Source: Sweltsa coloradensis (lineage: Eukaryota; Arthropoda; Insecta; Plecoptera; Chloroperlidae). From it: a DNA stretch of 64,000 bases. Every line of letters begins with the position of its first letter. Within the stretch, counting starts at the first letter, position 1. Below the pieces are notes generated by a model that saw nothing but the letters and a program-made list of their open reading frames with translations, did no database searches and was not told the DNA's origin. Both the position numbers and the translations under genes were made by a program. Below, in pieces: positions 13,950-25,250 of this stretch. Location of the stretch: the NCBI GenBank assembly GCA_024449915.1, contig JAMZAV010000799.1, positions 62,001-126,000 of the forward strand, read 5' to 3'.

Positions 13950-14369
13950 GTTCAGAAGATTTGGATGTTCCTCGACTTGCTGCGGGAAACAGTTTGAATT
14001 CATTAGAATGCATGTTTTGTGAAGAGCAGATACTAAGTAAACAAGAAATGTTGGAGCATGCTCGACTTTGTTCCAAAACAACTGAATTTAAAATGCAATT
14101 CTTGTCGATTTGTGACGCGGGATCTGCAGTACTACAACGACCATGTCGACTACGAATGTGGGAAGAGTCTGCCTTGCCCCAATTGTCACACGTTGTATAA
14201 ACTGAAGCGCAGCTTGACGTCTCATATTGAGAATTAATGTGGCAAGGATATTCGGTGTGAGATTTGCAAAGACACCTTTAAATTCCTTGCAGATCTCAGA
14301 CGGCATCAAGAATTAGATCGATCTTCGAACTCGTCCTGGAACACCTCTAAGAAGATGGCGGGCAACTAA
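13950..14369 (+). pseudogene. lola-like zinc-finger 3' exon A, broken
   Basis: A duplicate of exon B. After the acceptor gcgtttcag the frame opens in the same phase as all other exons (two bases, then full codons) and encodes a first finger (CMFCEEQ...). It then breaks. One extra a at 14090-14093 shifts the frame just before the second finger. Downstream, in the original frame, the codon that is gaa in exon B is taa at 14235-14237. The remaining DNA still resembles fingers 2-4 of exon B (e.g. CPNCHTLYKLKRSLTSH). Like exon B it lacks the W-P-L-P motif and has Leu at full codon 4. Seen directly: acceptor, frameshift, stop. Inferred: a non-functional exon copy, unless transcripts truncated after one finger are used. 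Confidence 0.75.
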
Positions 14370-14628
14370 GTTTAAAAATGATGAAAATGAAACTTATTAA
14401 GTGTCCAATCATCGATGACGTTGCGTAGGATGAATGAGTCTGGGTGAAACACCATAAAAACGGCTGGCTGTATCTTCACCGTGTCTACCAGAAAGTCCTC
14501 TTTAAGAGTAATGTTAACAATTAACATTTTCTTTACATGTTTTACTACACATTTGCTGGTTCGGATCTCGAACTCCAGGCCTTACAATGCCCTAGACCAG
14601 CGCTTCCCAAACGTTTTAAAACGCCAAA
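14370..14628. other. Non-coding downstream of exon A
   Basis: Partly similar to the sequence after exon B (cgatgacg...ggctgtatcttcaccg here; tatcttcaccgcataggcgtgg near 18970), which shows that the duplication that made A and B covered 3' flank as well as the exon. Confidence 0.45.
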
Positions 14629-14932
14629 CTTCAGCTCACAGGCGTGAAAGTTAAAACACATCAGGAAGGTGTAACATTAGACATGGCTTGGATCTGGATT
14701 GCAACTTCAGCTCACAGGCGTGACAGTTAAAACACATAAGGAAGGCGTAACATTAGACATGGCTTGGATCTGGATTGCAACTTCAGCTCACAGGCGTGAC
14801 AGTTAAAACACATAAGGAAGGCGTAACATTAGACATGGCTTGGATCTGGATTGCAACTTCAGCTCACAGGCGTGACAGTTAAAACACATAAGGAAGGCGT
14901 AACATTAGACATGGCTTGGATCTGGATTAATT
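14629..14932. repeat. 76-bp tandem repeat, 4 copies
   Basis: Unit starts cttcagctcacaggcgtga and ends tggatctggattgcaa. Copies start at 14629, 14705, 14781 and 14857. The first copy differs at a few sites and the last three are nearly identical, so the array grew recently. No coding role seen. Confidence 0.9.
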
Positions 14933-15313
14933 GCCTTGCTGCACATTTGAATAACGATTTTAAAGCGGCCTGTTAGAGTTTCGCAACAGCATTTGTTTTT
15001 TACAATTGTAGCACCTTATTATTTACAAGTTCTCTCTCCAAGGATCCTGGATATAATTTATTCAGAAAATTTGTCAATTGCAAGTCTCTGTTGAGCTATA
15101 ATTTAAATTGCCCTGTATGCTTTAATATCTGGTGATACCCATTAGATTTAAATGTTTATCATGTGTAATAACTAATAAGGCAATACGAAAAGTAATTTCA
15201 AATTAAATTTAAATAATCAGAGCAAATGCAATGAGGAGTTATTTCTTCGTTTGGCAACTTTTGCCCACGTTTCTTTAAAAAAAGATTATGGGCGTAGTTC
15301 TTTTGTCCGACAG
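14933..15313. other. Non-coding, nothing recognised
   Basis: AT-rich spacer between the 76-bp array and the tRNA-like sequence. No motif seen. Confidence 0.4.
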
Positions 15314-15540
15314 TGTTGGTTCGAGCGTTAAACGCGTGACTCTGATTCGAGAGGTCTCGGGTTCAAATCCCGTCGAGAACGACAGTCCTGACTGAAGGTT
15401 TTTTCCGAGGTTTATTCAGTCGTTAATGCGAATGCTAGGGATTGACTCCTCTTATGCAGCCCTCGGACATCCCTTCACAATTGTCCTATCCGCAAATACT
15501 TTTTTGCTGAAGAGGGGCATGAATTTCACTCTGGGCAGGC
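15314..15540 (+). repeat. tRNA-derived SINE-like sequence
   Basis: 15314-15384 resembles a tRNA with a clear pol III B box (ggttcaaatcc in gggttcaaatcccg) and an A-box-like ttggttcgagcg. Its anticodon arm does not fold properly. It runs into a non-tRNA body (ttttttccgaggtttattca), as in tRNA-derived SINEs, rather than stopping at a terminator. Not counted as a functional tRNA gene. Confidence 0.55.
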
Positions 15541-15562
15541 TTCCCCCAGAAAATTATTATTA

Positions 15563-15641
15563 ATTGGATGAGCGTAGCGAGCGAAGCGAAGATTCCATTT
15601 CACTACACTGGAGAAAAAAATCTGGAACGTTTTTTTTTTTC

Positions 15642-15700
<59 letters not shown>

Positions 15701-16383
15701 TTTATTTTTGTGTGTTTGTTAACACGATTCCGGCTAAACCGATACTCCGATTGCAATGAAATTTTATGGACACCTTCGAAATCTCTGGAACTTAGAACTG
15801 CCACGATTTTGAGCGCAATCGGGAAATTTTTTCTTATAAAAAACGCAATTTTACGATTTTTTTCGATTTTTTTTTAAATTTTTCGACTTATAACACTTAC
15901 ATGCTTTATCCGATTGTAATGATTTTTAACAGAACCTTGATTTCATGAATTAAGATATTCGTGTGAAATTTGAGCGTAATCGAAAAACTATTTCTCATGA
16001 AAATTGAATTTTTCTTTTTTTTTCTTTTTTAAAACAATTCTTTGACTTTTAACACCTACATGCTTTATCCTATTGTAATGATTTTTTCATAGAACCTTAA
16101 TTTTATGAATTAATATACTCGTGTTAAATTTGAGCGCAATCGAATAATTATTTCTTATGAAAATTGCAATTTTACGATTTTTTTCTTTTTTAAAAATTAC
16201 GTAAAAATTACGATTTATTAAAAAAATTAAGTTAATTTTTTTTTTAATTTTATTTAATTTAAAAAAATCTTCGACTAAAATGATTTTTTCACAGAACAAC
16301 AGAAAATCCGCGTAACACAATGCAGCTCAATGCACCAATTACGCTCATCCAACAACGCGGCGGGACTTAAGCGTTTTTCCTAG
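15563..16383 (-). mobile_element. GAGCG-family MITE, copy 2
   Basis: On + it begins ttggatgagcgtagcgagcg and ends cgggacttaagcgtttttcc then tag, so it is reversed relative to copy 1. It carries the same ~145-bp subrepeats and a (CTTT)n run at 15640-15700. The flanks both read ttattattaa directly outside the ends, a possible target duplication of up to 10 bp. Confidence 0.75.
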
Positions 16384-17646
16384 TTATTATTAAAATGTAT
16401 CAATTCTTGATAACATATAGCATTCCAATTCTGTTGATGTGATATCATCATCATCAAATACTTATATAATTCCGTACGTTTTGTATTATTCTCATATTTA
16501 GTAACATTTAACATTTAACATTGCATTAGAATTGTGTTTTTTCTTTATAACATGTTTTATGTAATTAAATGTATGACCATTTTTGAAATTATCATATCGA
16601 TTTGACATGTCTTAATATGTTTTCTGTTTACGAATTGTATACTCCTGCGTAAACAATTAATTAGTTGGGTCATGAATGTTAATTTGTATAATTTAAATTA
16701 AATTGAAATAAATAATATGTACCAAGACCAATGTAATTTGTTTATTAAAGTTAATGTACTATTTATCTACAAACACGAAAAGAATGGTGCAAATTGGGGT
16801 TGTTCTTAAGTAATATAATACGGAATCATAAAAAAAACATATTGTTGATACACAACTCACCGCTAACAGTCAACAACAATAATCAGAAATGAAAATTTTG
16901 TTAAATAGTTGTTTATGAATGTAATCCCAAACAATGGACATATATTTTTGTGCTTGTTTCTTCTTGTGGTTTTACAACACCCCTCCGCTCATCAAGATAT
17001 TATTATGAGTACATTTTAAATAGTTTATTGTTAAAAATGCCATTTGAACAAAGAATCAGACATCTGTGATATCAGGTGACCGAGTAAACTTTACTTCCAG
17101 TGCTAAATGTGTGAACAGTGTAATGTATTCAAAAGGGAGATGTCCGCTATGTGCGATCCCAGGGTTTTCGTTTTCGTTGTTAGTTTTAGTTTTTAGTTCA
17201 AGAGGAAGCGATTCTCGAAATAATGTTCAAACTATGATTTCCTAATGTTAACACTTTCAGGGATGCCACTCCAAGTAATAACCAAAAATCACTTAAACCA
17301 AACCTCGTTGTTTTCTCGTGTGTGTTAAACAAATAATGTTAATAAACCTAATTAATCTATATGCCTTTCCTATTAAAAGCGAGTTGCTATCATCAAAGAG
17401 TGGACTACATCTTGCCCAAAACAAGTCCTGGTGGAGTCAAACCCTTCTGTATTATTACGTATTTTTACCAAATGTCCACGTCACGGCACTGACCGTTACA
17501 CAATATTTAATTAATTACCATATTTCGGGCATTGATTTTAATTTCGGTATAAGAATGAAAATACAATACATGTTTTGAAATGTAATTTATCCTTTTCAGT
17601 TCTTCCTTAGCATGAATGTGATGCAGCTTTGAATTTTGTGTTTCAG
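16384..17646. other. Presumed intron between exons A and B
   Basis: AT-rich with chance frames only. It ends in ttttgtgtttcag, the acceptor of exon B. Confidence 0.5.
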
Positions 17647-18119
17647 GTTCACAACAATTGAGTTTGTCCTTCCCTCGTCCTAGAACAACCTTTGGAACAG
17701 GTTGCCTAGTTTGTGGGATGCAGTTTCGAAACGAACAAGAAATGACCGAGCATGCTCAAGTCTGTTCAAAAACGACTGAATATAAGTGTAAATCTTGCCG
17801 CTTCGTGACGCGTGTTCTTCAGTACTACAACGACCATGTCAGCTACGAATGTGGGAAGAGTCTGCCTTGCCCCAACTGTCACACAGTGTACAAACTGAGG
17901 CGCAGCTTGGCTACTCACATGGAGAACGAATGTGGCAAGGTCTTTCAGTGTAAAACTTGCAAGGAAACCTTTAAATTCCTTGCCGACCTGAAACGACATA
18001 CTCACGTTTCTATGCCAGTATCCACAGCAGTGAACCGTACCTCTGTGACTAGGGATCAGGGGCGGCTCGTGTATAGGTGCACAGGTGCACGCGCACCCCC
18101 AAATATCTGCGTGAACTAA
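17647..18119 (+). CDS. lola-like zinc-finger 3' exon B, tail altered by hAT
   Basis: An alternative C-terminal exon encoding a DNA-binding module. It opens after gtgtttcag with two bases completing a split codon and has no ATG, so it must be spliced to an upstream exon. About 156 full codons. Finger 1 starts at residue 19 (CLVC, H-x3-C); fingers 2 and 3 are CX2CX12HX4C units (CKSC, CPNC) joined by GK linkers. A fourth begins (CKTCKETFKFLADLKRH) but has no final ligand, and there is no closing CCHH finger. It has Leu, not Trp, at codon 4 and no W-P-L-P motif, so with A it forms a separate subgroup. From 18057 the frame runs into a hAT element and gains about 20 foreign residues before the stop at 18117. 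Without the insertion the stop would follow one codon later (18955-18960). Whether the exon is still used is unknown. Confidence 0.72.
18049..18056. repeat. Target-site duplication, left copy
   Basis: ctagggat directly left of the hAT element, repeated exactly at 18947-18954 on the right. Confidence 0.9.
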
Positions 18120-18946
18120 ATTCCAAATTTAAGGTTCAAAGCAAATCTCGTAATATTCCAAATAAATCGTTGTATTGTTTGCATGGATATTTTGGCCGGC
18201 CCAAAGCAAGGCATATTCGGCAGGAGTCATTCTTCAGCAGGTAAGTGCTGCCACCGGAGGAGGGTGCTCTCCGAATGTGAGTGCATTTTTATTATCGTTT
18301 TCTACGGTCGGCATGGCAGAACGAGCCCCGGGCCATCTTTTGAAATCACATCTGAAAAAGCTTGGAAGATCGCGCAAGCGACTGGGTCAAAACCAGTTAT
18401 TTCAATTCAATGCCTTGGTATTTTGCTCGCAGGCGCAGCATTCATTCACCCCCACAAATACAATCCGCTCAGTAGCTAGTGAAAGTTGTTGCGACAGGGT
18501 TGGTGAAGTGAGCAAACAGTGTTAAAATTATTATCGTACCGTGAAGTGAAATTATAATATGACTTCGGTAATAAGCGATCTAAAAATAAACAATTTTTTA
18601 AAACGACCATTGGACGAAAAATTAGAAATGGACTTCATTTTAAAATAAATACACGATGTGATGTTTGAGGCGCGTGTCGGAGGAGATGAAGGGACATTAT
18701 TCGGGTATGTAATATTTTAATCAACCATATAATAATTAATTTTTTGGATGGTTTTCCATAAGTAACAATTACACATAGGGGAGTTTTTCCCGACCAATAA
18801 ATTCAACTTCAACTTCAGACCATTAGTATCTGAAAAAATTTTCGCCTCCAGCGCCTGGGGCTGCGCCCCAGACCCCTTTGTTTCCCGCAGAATAATACTT
18901 CGAAATTATGTGCACCCCCACGATGATAACTCACGAGCCGCCCCTG
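18057..18946. mobile_element. Non-autonomous hAT element, 890 bp
   Basis: Ends are perfect 15-bp terminal inverted repeats, caggggcggctcgtg at the left and cacgagccgcccctg at the right. It is flanked by an exact 8-bp target duplication (ctagggat), the length typical of the hAT superfamily. It encodes no full transposase. A 29-codon frame at 18559-18648 starting MTSVISDLKINNFLKRPLD may be the remnant of a transposase N-terminus. The element sits in the coding end of zinc-finger exon B. The overlapping 98- and 116-codon frames inside it have no recognisable domain. Confidence 0.92.
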
Positions 18947-18954
18947 CTAGGGAT
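18947..18954. repeat. Target-site duplication, right copy
   Basis: ctagggat, identical to 18049-18056. The bases gattga that follow supply the pre-insertion last codon and stop of exon B. Confidence 0.9.
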
Positions 18955-18960
18955 GATTGA

Positions 18961-20335
18961 TGGAAACGGTTATCTTCACCGCATAGGCGTGGCTTTTAGA
19001 ACATGGCACCGGTTTAGTTATGGCGTGGATTTCTGCTTACAAAAGTTTGCATTGCATTTACTATCCTTTAGATTCTTAGAGGAACCTTGAATTATACTTT
19101 CCGCCTGGCGTCAAGAGATTGGGAGTCGTCTGCATAATCCTGGTGACTAACTTTTAAGCCATCCTTCATCAATGAATTCTTTCTTTGCACACAATTTATA
19201 ACGTGAGCATAAATCGTTAAATTTTTTTCTTAAGGTTCTCTTTCCTATTTTACTTTACTTTGAACCGGTCTTAGAACTCGTGTTTCTTTTAATTCTACGT
19301 GTCCAGCCAATTTGAACCTCCTTTGATCTTGGATTTTAAATAGTACATTCTTTTAATGTTCGTACTAATCTTACGCGTTGTCCGTCACTAAAATTCATTT
19401 TGTTGTTTGTGATTCTTTGTGTGCTTATTACAGTCAAGCGTAAATATGCTAAACATACACTCACTTGTCTTATTTGCAAATTTGTTAATAACTTGTTCCT
19501 CTTTCCGCAAAAGTAATGCAAACGTAATGCGAGTTATATATTCTCCAAGGTATCTCCTAAGATATCCATGACCCTGCGTTTATTTCTTGGTGATGGTTGT
19601 GTAGTTTATTTTATCTTCGATTGGAATTATATTTGTTGTTAGAAACGTGATGTTTTTGTTTGTATTGTGGCCTTGTTAGGTAAATTCAACGTTTTTGACA
19701 AATTTCCCATAAAAATTGCTGTAAGAATATTGTATTTTAATGTTGTTATTAATAAAAAAAATGTTGCTATTGTTAAACAGGTGACTTTATTGAATGTTTC
19801 TATTGGTATTGACTAATTGACACGTAAATAATATAGCATTTAAACAGATTTCCAAACTTGTTTTTAATGTCGGATTTACAAAATGTGAGTAGTGGTTATT
19901 TGCGTTTCTTTTTCTTAAAGGCTCTTGGGTATGTTATGCAACAGTATCGATTATTACAATAATTGTAGCTAGAATTTAGATTATCAACATATGAATTTTT
20001 AATGTCACCTTGTAGATTTCAATACGCATATGCTAATGTATAAACAATACATTTAGCCATCACTTATAGGAAAGTATATTTAATCTCAAATGTTTAATTA
20101 TCTTATAAACATGGAGAAAACGCTGAGAACACTCACGCCATGAATATGTCAGTTCGCTCCTTACGAGGTTTATGTATTTACTTTGCAAATTATACTCTTT
20201 TTACTTCCAATTCAATAAAAATAAAACGTAAGTTATCAATGATTGTGTTGAGTTCACCATAGATATTGATATTGATATAATCTTCAGTTCACTTAAGTTT
20301 TTGCCTAGCATAAATATTTTTCATCTTGTTTCACG
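18961..20335. other. Non-coding downstream of exon B
   Basis: AT-rich sequence. The first ~60 bases would be 3' UTR of exon B before the hAT insertion. No confident poly(A) signal was assigned, though ttaataaaaaaaatg occurs near 19749. No other gene seen. Confidence 0.4.
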
Positions 20336-20402
20336 TTCATTCATCCGTTCATTAGTTCATTCATTCATTCGTTCATTCATTCATTCATTCATTCATTCAT
20401 TT
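20336..20402. repeat. (ATTC)n microsatellite
   Basis: Run of ttcattcattcattc units with one gttc interruption. Confidence 0.85.
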
Positions 20403-21384
20403 GTATTCCTAAAGAATGAATTATACCGATAAAAAAAATATAAAGCTTTGCGCAGTTATCATGTCGGGGTATATGGCACACATATTCGTATATTATCACA
20501 TTTATTATAGTTGATGTTTCAAAATAGAATGATAAAATATATATTTCAAAATTAATTGAACCTTTACACTGCTCTTAGGTAGAACATTATATTTATTATG
20601 CAGCAATATTTCGAAAAGTTTGACTTCTCTTCGTCTGGCTGACATTATTTACAAAATTACTAACATCTGACAAAACAACCACAGCTTGTGACGCCAGATT
20701 TTGCGCCACGAAGCTTACATCAAATTATGTGACCAGGACTGTATAACTAGTTACGTATAAACTGATAAGGAGAAGACAAAGGTAGACACAATCACCGCAG
20801 TCGTAGCAAGCAGACGATACGGACAAGTCGTGTTGATAGAGCCGGCGATTCCTACGAGAAGGAGCAGACAAAGACTCTAAAAGTACCATATATGGTGAGG
20901 AGGAAAGTCAAATAGTGTTGACTGTCCTACAAATACAGTTGTGATCGATCTGCCTATTGGATAAAACGAGTAGTCTCCACGTCGCATTCAACCGCCATTT
21001 ATCTCAGCCATCCTTGGAAGAAGTGCTAAAGTTTCCGAAGACCAGCAATTCTTCAGACAGGACTAATAGCTCTTCCCTACCCCTCCCCGTCTACGGCCGA
21101 TAAGACAATCGCGACCTCGAGTCCCCTCATGACAACACTGTCACATCTCACCGTAAGTGACATTCAATAACAGTTACAATACAAAGAGAGAGAATCTGAT
21201 TAATTAAACGTGTTGTATACTTTTATTATATTAACAAAACAAAAGTCGACCTTTATTTATTATTATTTCTGATTGTATAAAAATAGTTATGGGTAGGGTT
21301 CAATGTAACTAGTAATAAGTTGTCTGATAGAGAGAGATTATCAACAAGATATTAGTCCTTACCTCATTTAAAGTTGTTTTTACA
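20403..21384. other. Non-coding, nothing recognised
   Basis: Includes a locally less AT-rich, purine-rich stretch at 20690-21150 that may belong to the LTR-type remnants that follow. No readable protein motif. Confidence 0.4.
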
Positions 21385-23595
21385 AGAACATATTCCCTAG
21401 AAAATGGTGTTGTGTAATGTGTGTTGTGTGTGTGTGAAGTGTTATCCGAGAACAGAACAATGAACTGTGGACTTGTTGCTTGTACGTCGAAAGTTTTGAC
21501 AGTGATAACGTTGTAGAGAAAGATGCCTTTCAGTTTGTCGCTAAATAGCCCTTCCCACAACAAATTAAAACAAAAAAAACTACTTTATTTTATCCAAAAT
21601 TGAAAAACAATCAAACAAAAATTCACTGTCACTCAAAGTCAAACAGCTGTTGAGAAAAACAATTACCAACCTTAGAAGAGTGCGCCGGTCTAGCTCAAGT
21701 GCTCAAGTCAGTATGCAGCCTTGCCAACTGCTGAAGTTTAATTTATAGAAAACTGAAATAAAATATTGAGTGGGACAGACAGACAACGAAAGGTTAAAAC
21801 AAATTAACAAAACCAGTTTCAAAATACAATTATAATGAATCAAATCAAGTTATGTTACATTTACAATTACAAAAACATGTTATCAAATTCTCAAAAGTTC
21901 CGAATAATAAAAAGTTCTCAATAATAAAAAGTAAGCCAGCCATTTTATAAAAGTTTTTTTTAAAGTTCGCAGATTGTGAAAAATATAAAGTTTGTTTTAC
22001 CGTGTTATCGCGATTCGTAGATTTGTAGATATTGTAGATATTGACCAGGTCCAGGGGTCAAGCAGCGATTCCGTACGGGGACGTTCAGTGCTCTAAGGTC
22101 CAGTGGTCCCAAGTTAGCTCGCCCATCAGTCCATGTATAGGCCTCCGCCTATGTGTTGTCCAAAAGATCCGAGAAAATCTCCAAGTCCAAGACGTTCCAA
22201 GTTCCAGACGTTCCCTTGCCCTGACTAGGGCCTCCGATTGAACTGCGTGGTGACTCCTTGTAGTGGCAGTTGTTGACTTGAAAGCCTTTAGAAATATCCT
22301 GGTTGATCCGCCCCAACCCGGACGTGAAGTCTCCCCGAGAGACCAAGTAAGTGTGTTTTTGAAGAATCAGCCTTCTCTGCTCGCGTTCGTTTCGTCTGAA
22401 GATTTTGTGACGTAGTCACGGAAATTGAGTGTTGTAATTGGCTTACTCTATTACGCCCATGGTGATTAGGCAGAAGTGGGGGTATGTTTTCGGTCTCACG
22501 GTTCAAAAAAACGTGACGTAGTTGCATGATGAAACTCAGATAGTTTATTGATACCAACCATTCAAAAGATGCATACAAATCACACACAAGTCGACTAAGA
22601 CTGTCATTCAGTCGGAGATTTATGCACGCACGTGCAAGTTGTGTTGCGCAATTGTTGATAAAAGTAATGTTTCCACACTCCACAAGCTATGTGTGGCGTC
22701 ACTGAATGACCAGAGTTCGGGTGCACTTGCCGATAATGTTACGATGATGCAGCGGAGAGAAAGATAAAACATTCCATTACCAAGCATAAAATTATTTACT
22801 GTGCATCGATTACGTAATCGGCGCAGCTGGCCATGACGACGCGGATACGAAGCACAAACACTAGTCATTATTTATTACGCGTGGCTGATAAATTGTCATA
22901 ACACAATAAAATGAAATATTATTGGCTGAAATAGTTCATGTAATTATTTAAATGTAATTAATTATTCAAAATAATTATACAATTTGAAAGGCGGGAACAA
23001 ATTAATATTTAAATATCTTTGAAATTGTCTTATATCAGACCAAAAGGTTACAAGTTTCTGTTTTCCTTTTGGTATATTTATCACTGCTATGTTGCAATTA
23101 AATGGCGCCCAACGTGGGGCTCGAGTGAAATGTTGGGGCCCGAGTGAAATGTCGCCCATCCAAAAAGACCGACAGGAATTAATTTGTCAGTGCACATTGA
23201 AAAATATGACTGCATGTTGTTTTTCCAACTAGACAAGAAGTGGAGATTGAGTAGATTTATAAAGAAATTTGTATTGTATAGTTACCCTATTGTTAAACAT
23301 GGTAACAATGGTACTAGGACCTAGTACCATTGTTACCATGTTTAACAGTAGGGTAAAAAAAGTAAGAAGTAGTAAGCTTAGTAAGAAAGTAGTTGTTATG
23401 GCCAGAACATATTCCCTTGGTGGTGTGTAATCACGGTTATCAACCTTGTGTGAAGTTATACCCGAGATCGGAACAGTGAACTGTGGACTTGTTGCTGGTA
23501 CGTCGGAAATTTTGACAGTGATAACGTAGTAGAGAAAGACGCCTTTCAGTTCTTGATTTCCTTTTGGTTTATTTATCACTGCTATGTTCCCTTCA
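21385..23595. mobile_element. LTR-retroelement-like remnant with PBS-like site
   Basis: A ~150-bp sequence at 21385-21540 (tgaactgtggacttgttgct, then ttttgacagtgataacg) recurs at 23405-23550. A second short repeat (ccttttggtatatttatcac then tgctatgtt) occurs at 23065 and 23558. At 23102-23119 is tggcgcccaacgtggggc, which has the form of a tRNA primer-binding site next to an LTR end. Together these suggest nested or rearranged LTR sequences. No gag or pol motif is readable between them, so this is a hypothesis; exact LTR borders were not found. Confidence 0.45.
23282..23356. repeat. 75-bp near-perfect palindrome
   Basis: Arms of 37 bases (23282-23318 and 23320-23356) around a single central a. 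The centre reads ggtactaggacctagtacc. Only one pair mismatches (t at 23290 against g at 23348), and it would be a wobble pair in RNA. It could form a strong hairpin or cruciform. Confidence 0.95.
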
Positions 23596-23974
23596 AATGT
23601 AAATAGTATGTATCCTCATTACTAATTAAATATACTATATCTTTACTACCTAATTGTACAGTATCCATATTTATCTTTTTTTTCTCAACCTACAATTAGA
23701 CACCTTGACAAAACCTATATTTGTATCATGAACAGATTTAATGGTGAAAAAATTATCTTATCTTATCTTAACTTACCTTAAGACGTTTTTTTTCGTATGG
23801 TTTTTCCTCCTACAACAAACTCAATTACGTGGCGCCCACCTCCTCAATCTCCACTTTTACATAAACGACCCCCCCCCCCCCCCCCCTGCCCGGCCATGCA
23901 GGAGTATAGATTGTTAACGCCAAATAGGGGCGTAACAAGCAATGTGGATGGATAATGTAAACAACTGCAAAGAA
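23596..23974. other. Non-coding with poly(C) run
   Basis: Contains a c-run at about 23870-23886. No gene seen. Confidence 0.5.
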
Positions 23975-24960
23975 GTTGTTATTGAACGAGTGAGCGTAGC
24001 GAACGTAGTGATTTCCATTCGACTTAAACGGCCCTTATTGTTTTTCTGCGTGCGTGTGTGCGTGTGTGTACGTTGAAAATCAGCTGTATTGCTGAACAGA
24101 TTGCGCTGAAATTTTAAACAGACATCCGGTACGAGTTTATTGAGAATTGCTAACAAAATCAGCAAGATTCATTGCGATTTAAAACTACAAGAAATGATAA
24201 ACTGAAAAATAGACTTCCAATGTTTAGAAATTATTTTAACGACAATGTTTTAGATTTTGAAAATATATATATATTTTTTTTTTCGCCTGGCCGTGAAATG
24301 CCGTGCCCATGCAAGGTCAGTCGAATGTTGGACGTCAAGGTACCCCCAAATTCCGCTCGTAGATTGAGTAAACCTTGCAATATTTTCACGTTTTTCGTAC
24401 TGGCTATGTTAACCATAGTAGGCCCTATTGCCACAGATGTTGGACTACACTGCGTTATATGCATTTCAAAACATGTTCAATTATTTTTGAAATACAATCT
24501 AGAAATTACAAAATCTTTCCCGACCAGGGGATTGAACCCACGTCTCCCACATTTCGGCTACAAGGGCGCTTTAGCCAACTAGACTAGGGAAACGCCAAAG
24601 TCGTAGTTAGACGAGTGAGCGAGTCATGTGGTGAGTACCCGGGAACATTTGCATTTAAGTTTGATAGTTATATTCGTATAAATAATAGGATATTGGTGGA
24701 AATCACTGTGCCGGAGGTTGCTGTTGTTGGCAGTCTTCAACTGAATATTCCGTGTGACTGCCGTGTCTTGCTTAATGGTAGATTGTTGGTCCGGGAGTTG
24801 TGTAAAAGTTTTTAGTCCATAGTTTAGGCCAAAATGCTCCACTGTAGCCTATGATTGGCTAGGGAGGCCCAAGGTAAGGGGAAGAAAAGAAATGTTACCG
24901 GGTACTCAACACATGGCTCACTCACTCGTCTAACAACGACTTTGGCGTTTCCCTAGTAGT
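23975..24960. mobile_element. GAGTGAGCG-family composite element, copy 1
   Basis: Left end near 23983 reads gaacgagtgagcgtagcgaa. Inside is a conserved stretch (gcgctgaaattttaaacaga, catccgg) and a minus-strand tRNA-like module (24518-24590). Then comes an inverted repeat with ~60-bp arms: 24584-24642 (ctagggaaacgccaaagtcg onward) against 24897-24957 (ending ggcgtttccctag). A second copy with the same order of parts lies at 46135-46978, so the whole is one repeat family. No transposase. Confidence 0.7.
24518..24590 (-). repeat. tRNA-like module
   Basis: On the minus strand, 73 bases beginning tccctagtctagttgg (A-box-like) and containing gggttcaatcccc (B box) before an end that pairs with four or five of the seven acceptor bases. 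The anticodon loop is too large (about 13 bases). I read it as a tRNA-derived pol III promoter inside a repeat, not a working tRNA. Confidence 0.55.
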
Positions 24961-25069
24961 AAATAATTTAAGCAATTGCAGAACTATCCCTAGATATTGC
25001 AGTGATTTTTGTTGATTAAAAAATAGACAAAAAGTCGTTATAGATTCTAGTTGATTGTTGAAAGATGAT

Positions 25070-25250
25070 AGTTAATTGGTTGTTAGTTGTTATTTGTTAC
25101 TTGATAGTTGAAAAGTTGAAAGTTAAAAGGTTGATAGTTGAAAGTTGATAGTTGATAAATGATAGATGATAGATGATAGATGATAGATGATAGATGATAG
25201 ATGATAGATGATAGATGATAGATGATAGATGATAGATGATAGATGATACT
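25070..25250. repeat. Heptamer array (GATAGAT)n
   Basis: 25158-25247 is a clean run of the 7-mer gatagat (about 13 copies), preceded by looser gttgatagttgaaa repeats from 25070. The minus-strand frame through it is a simple repeat translation. Confidence 0.9.

Noticed and set aside
18175..18525. Frames of 116 and 98 codons as genes
   Set aside because: Both overlap each other inside the hAT element, have no recognisable domain and no expression signals.
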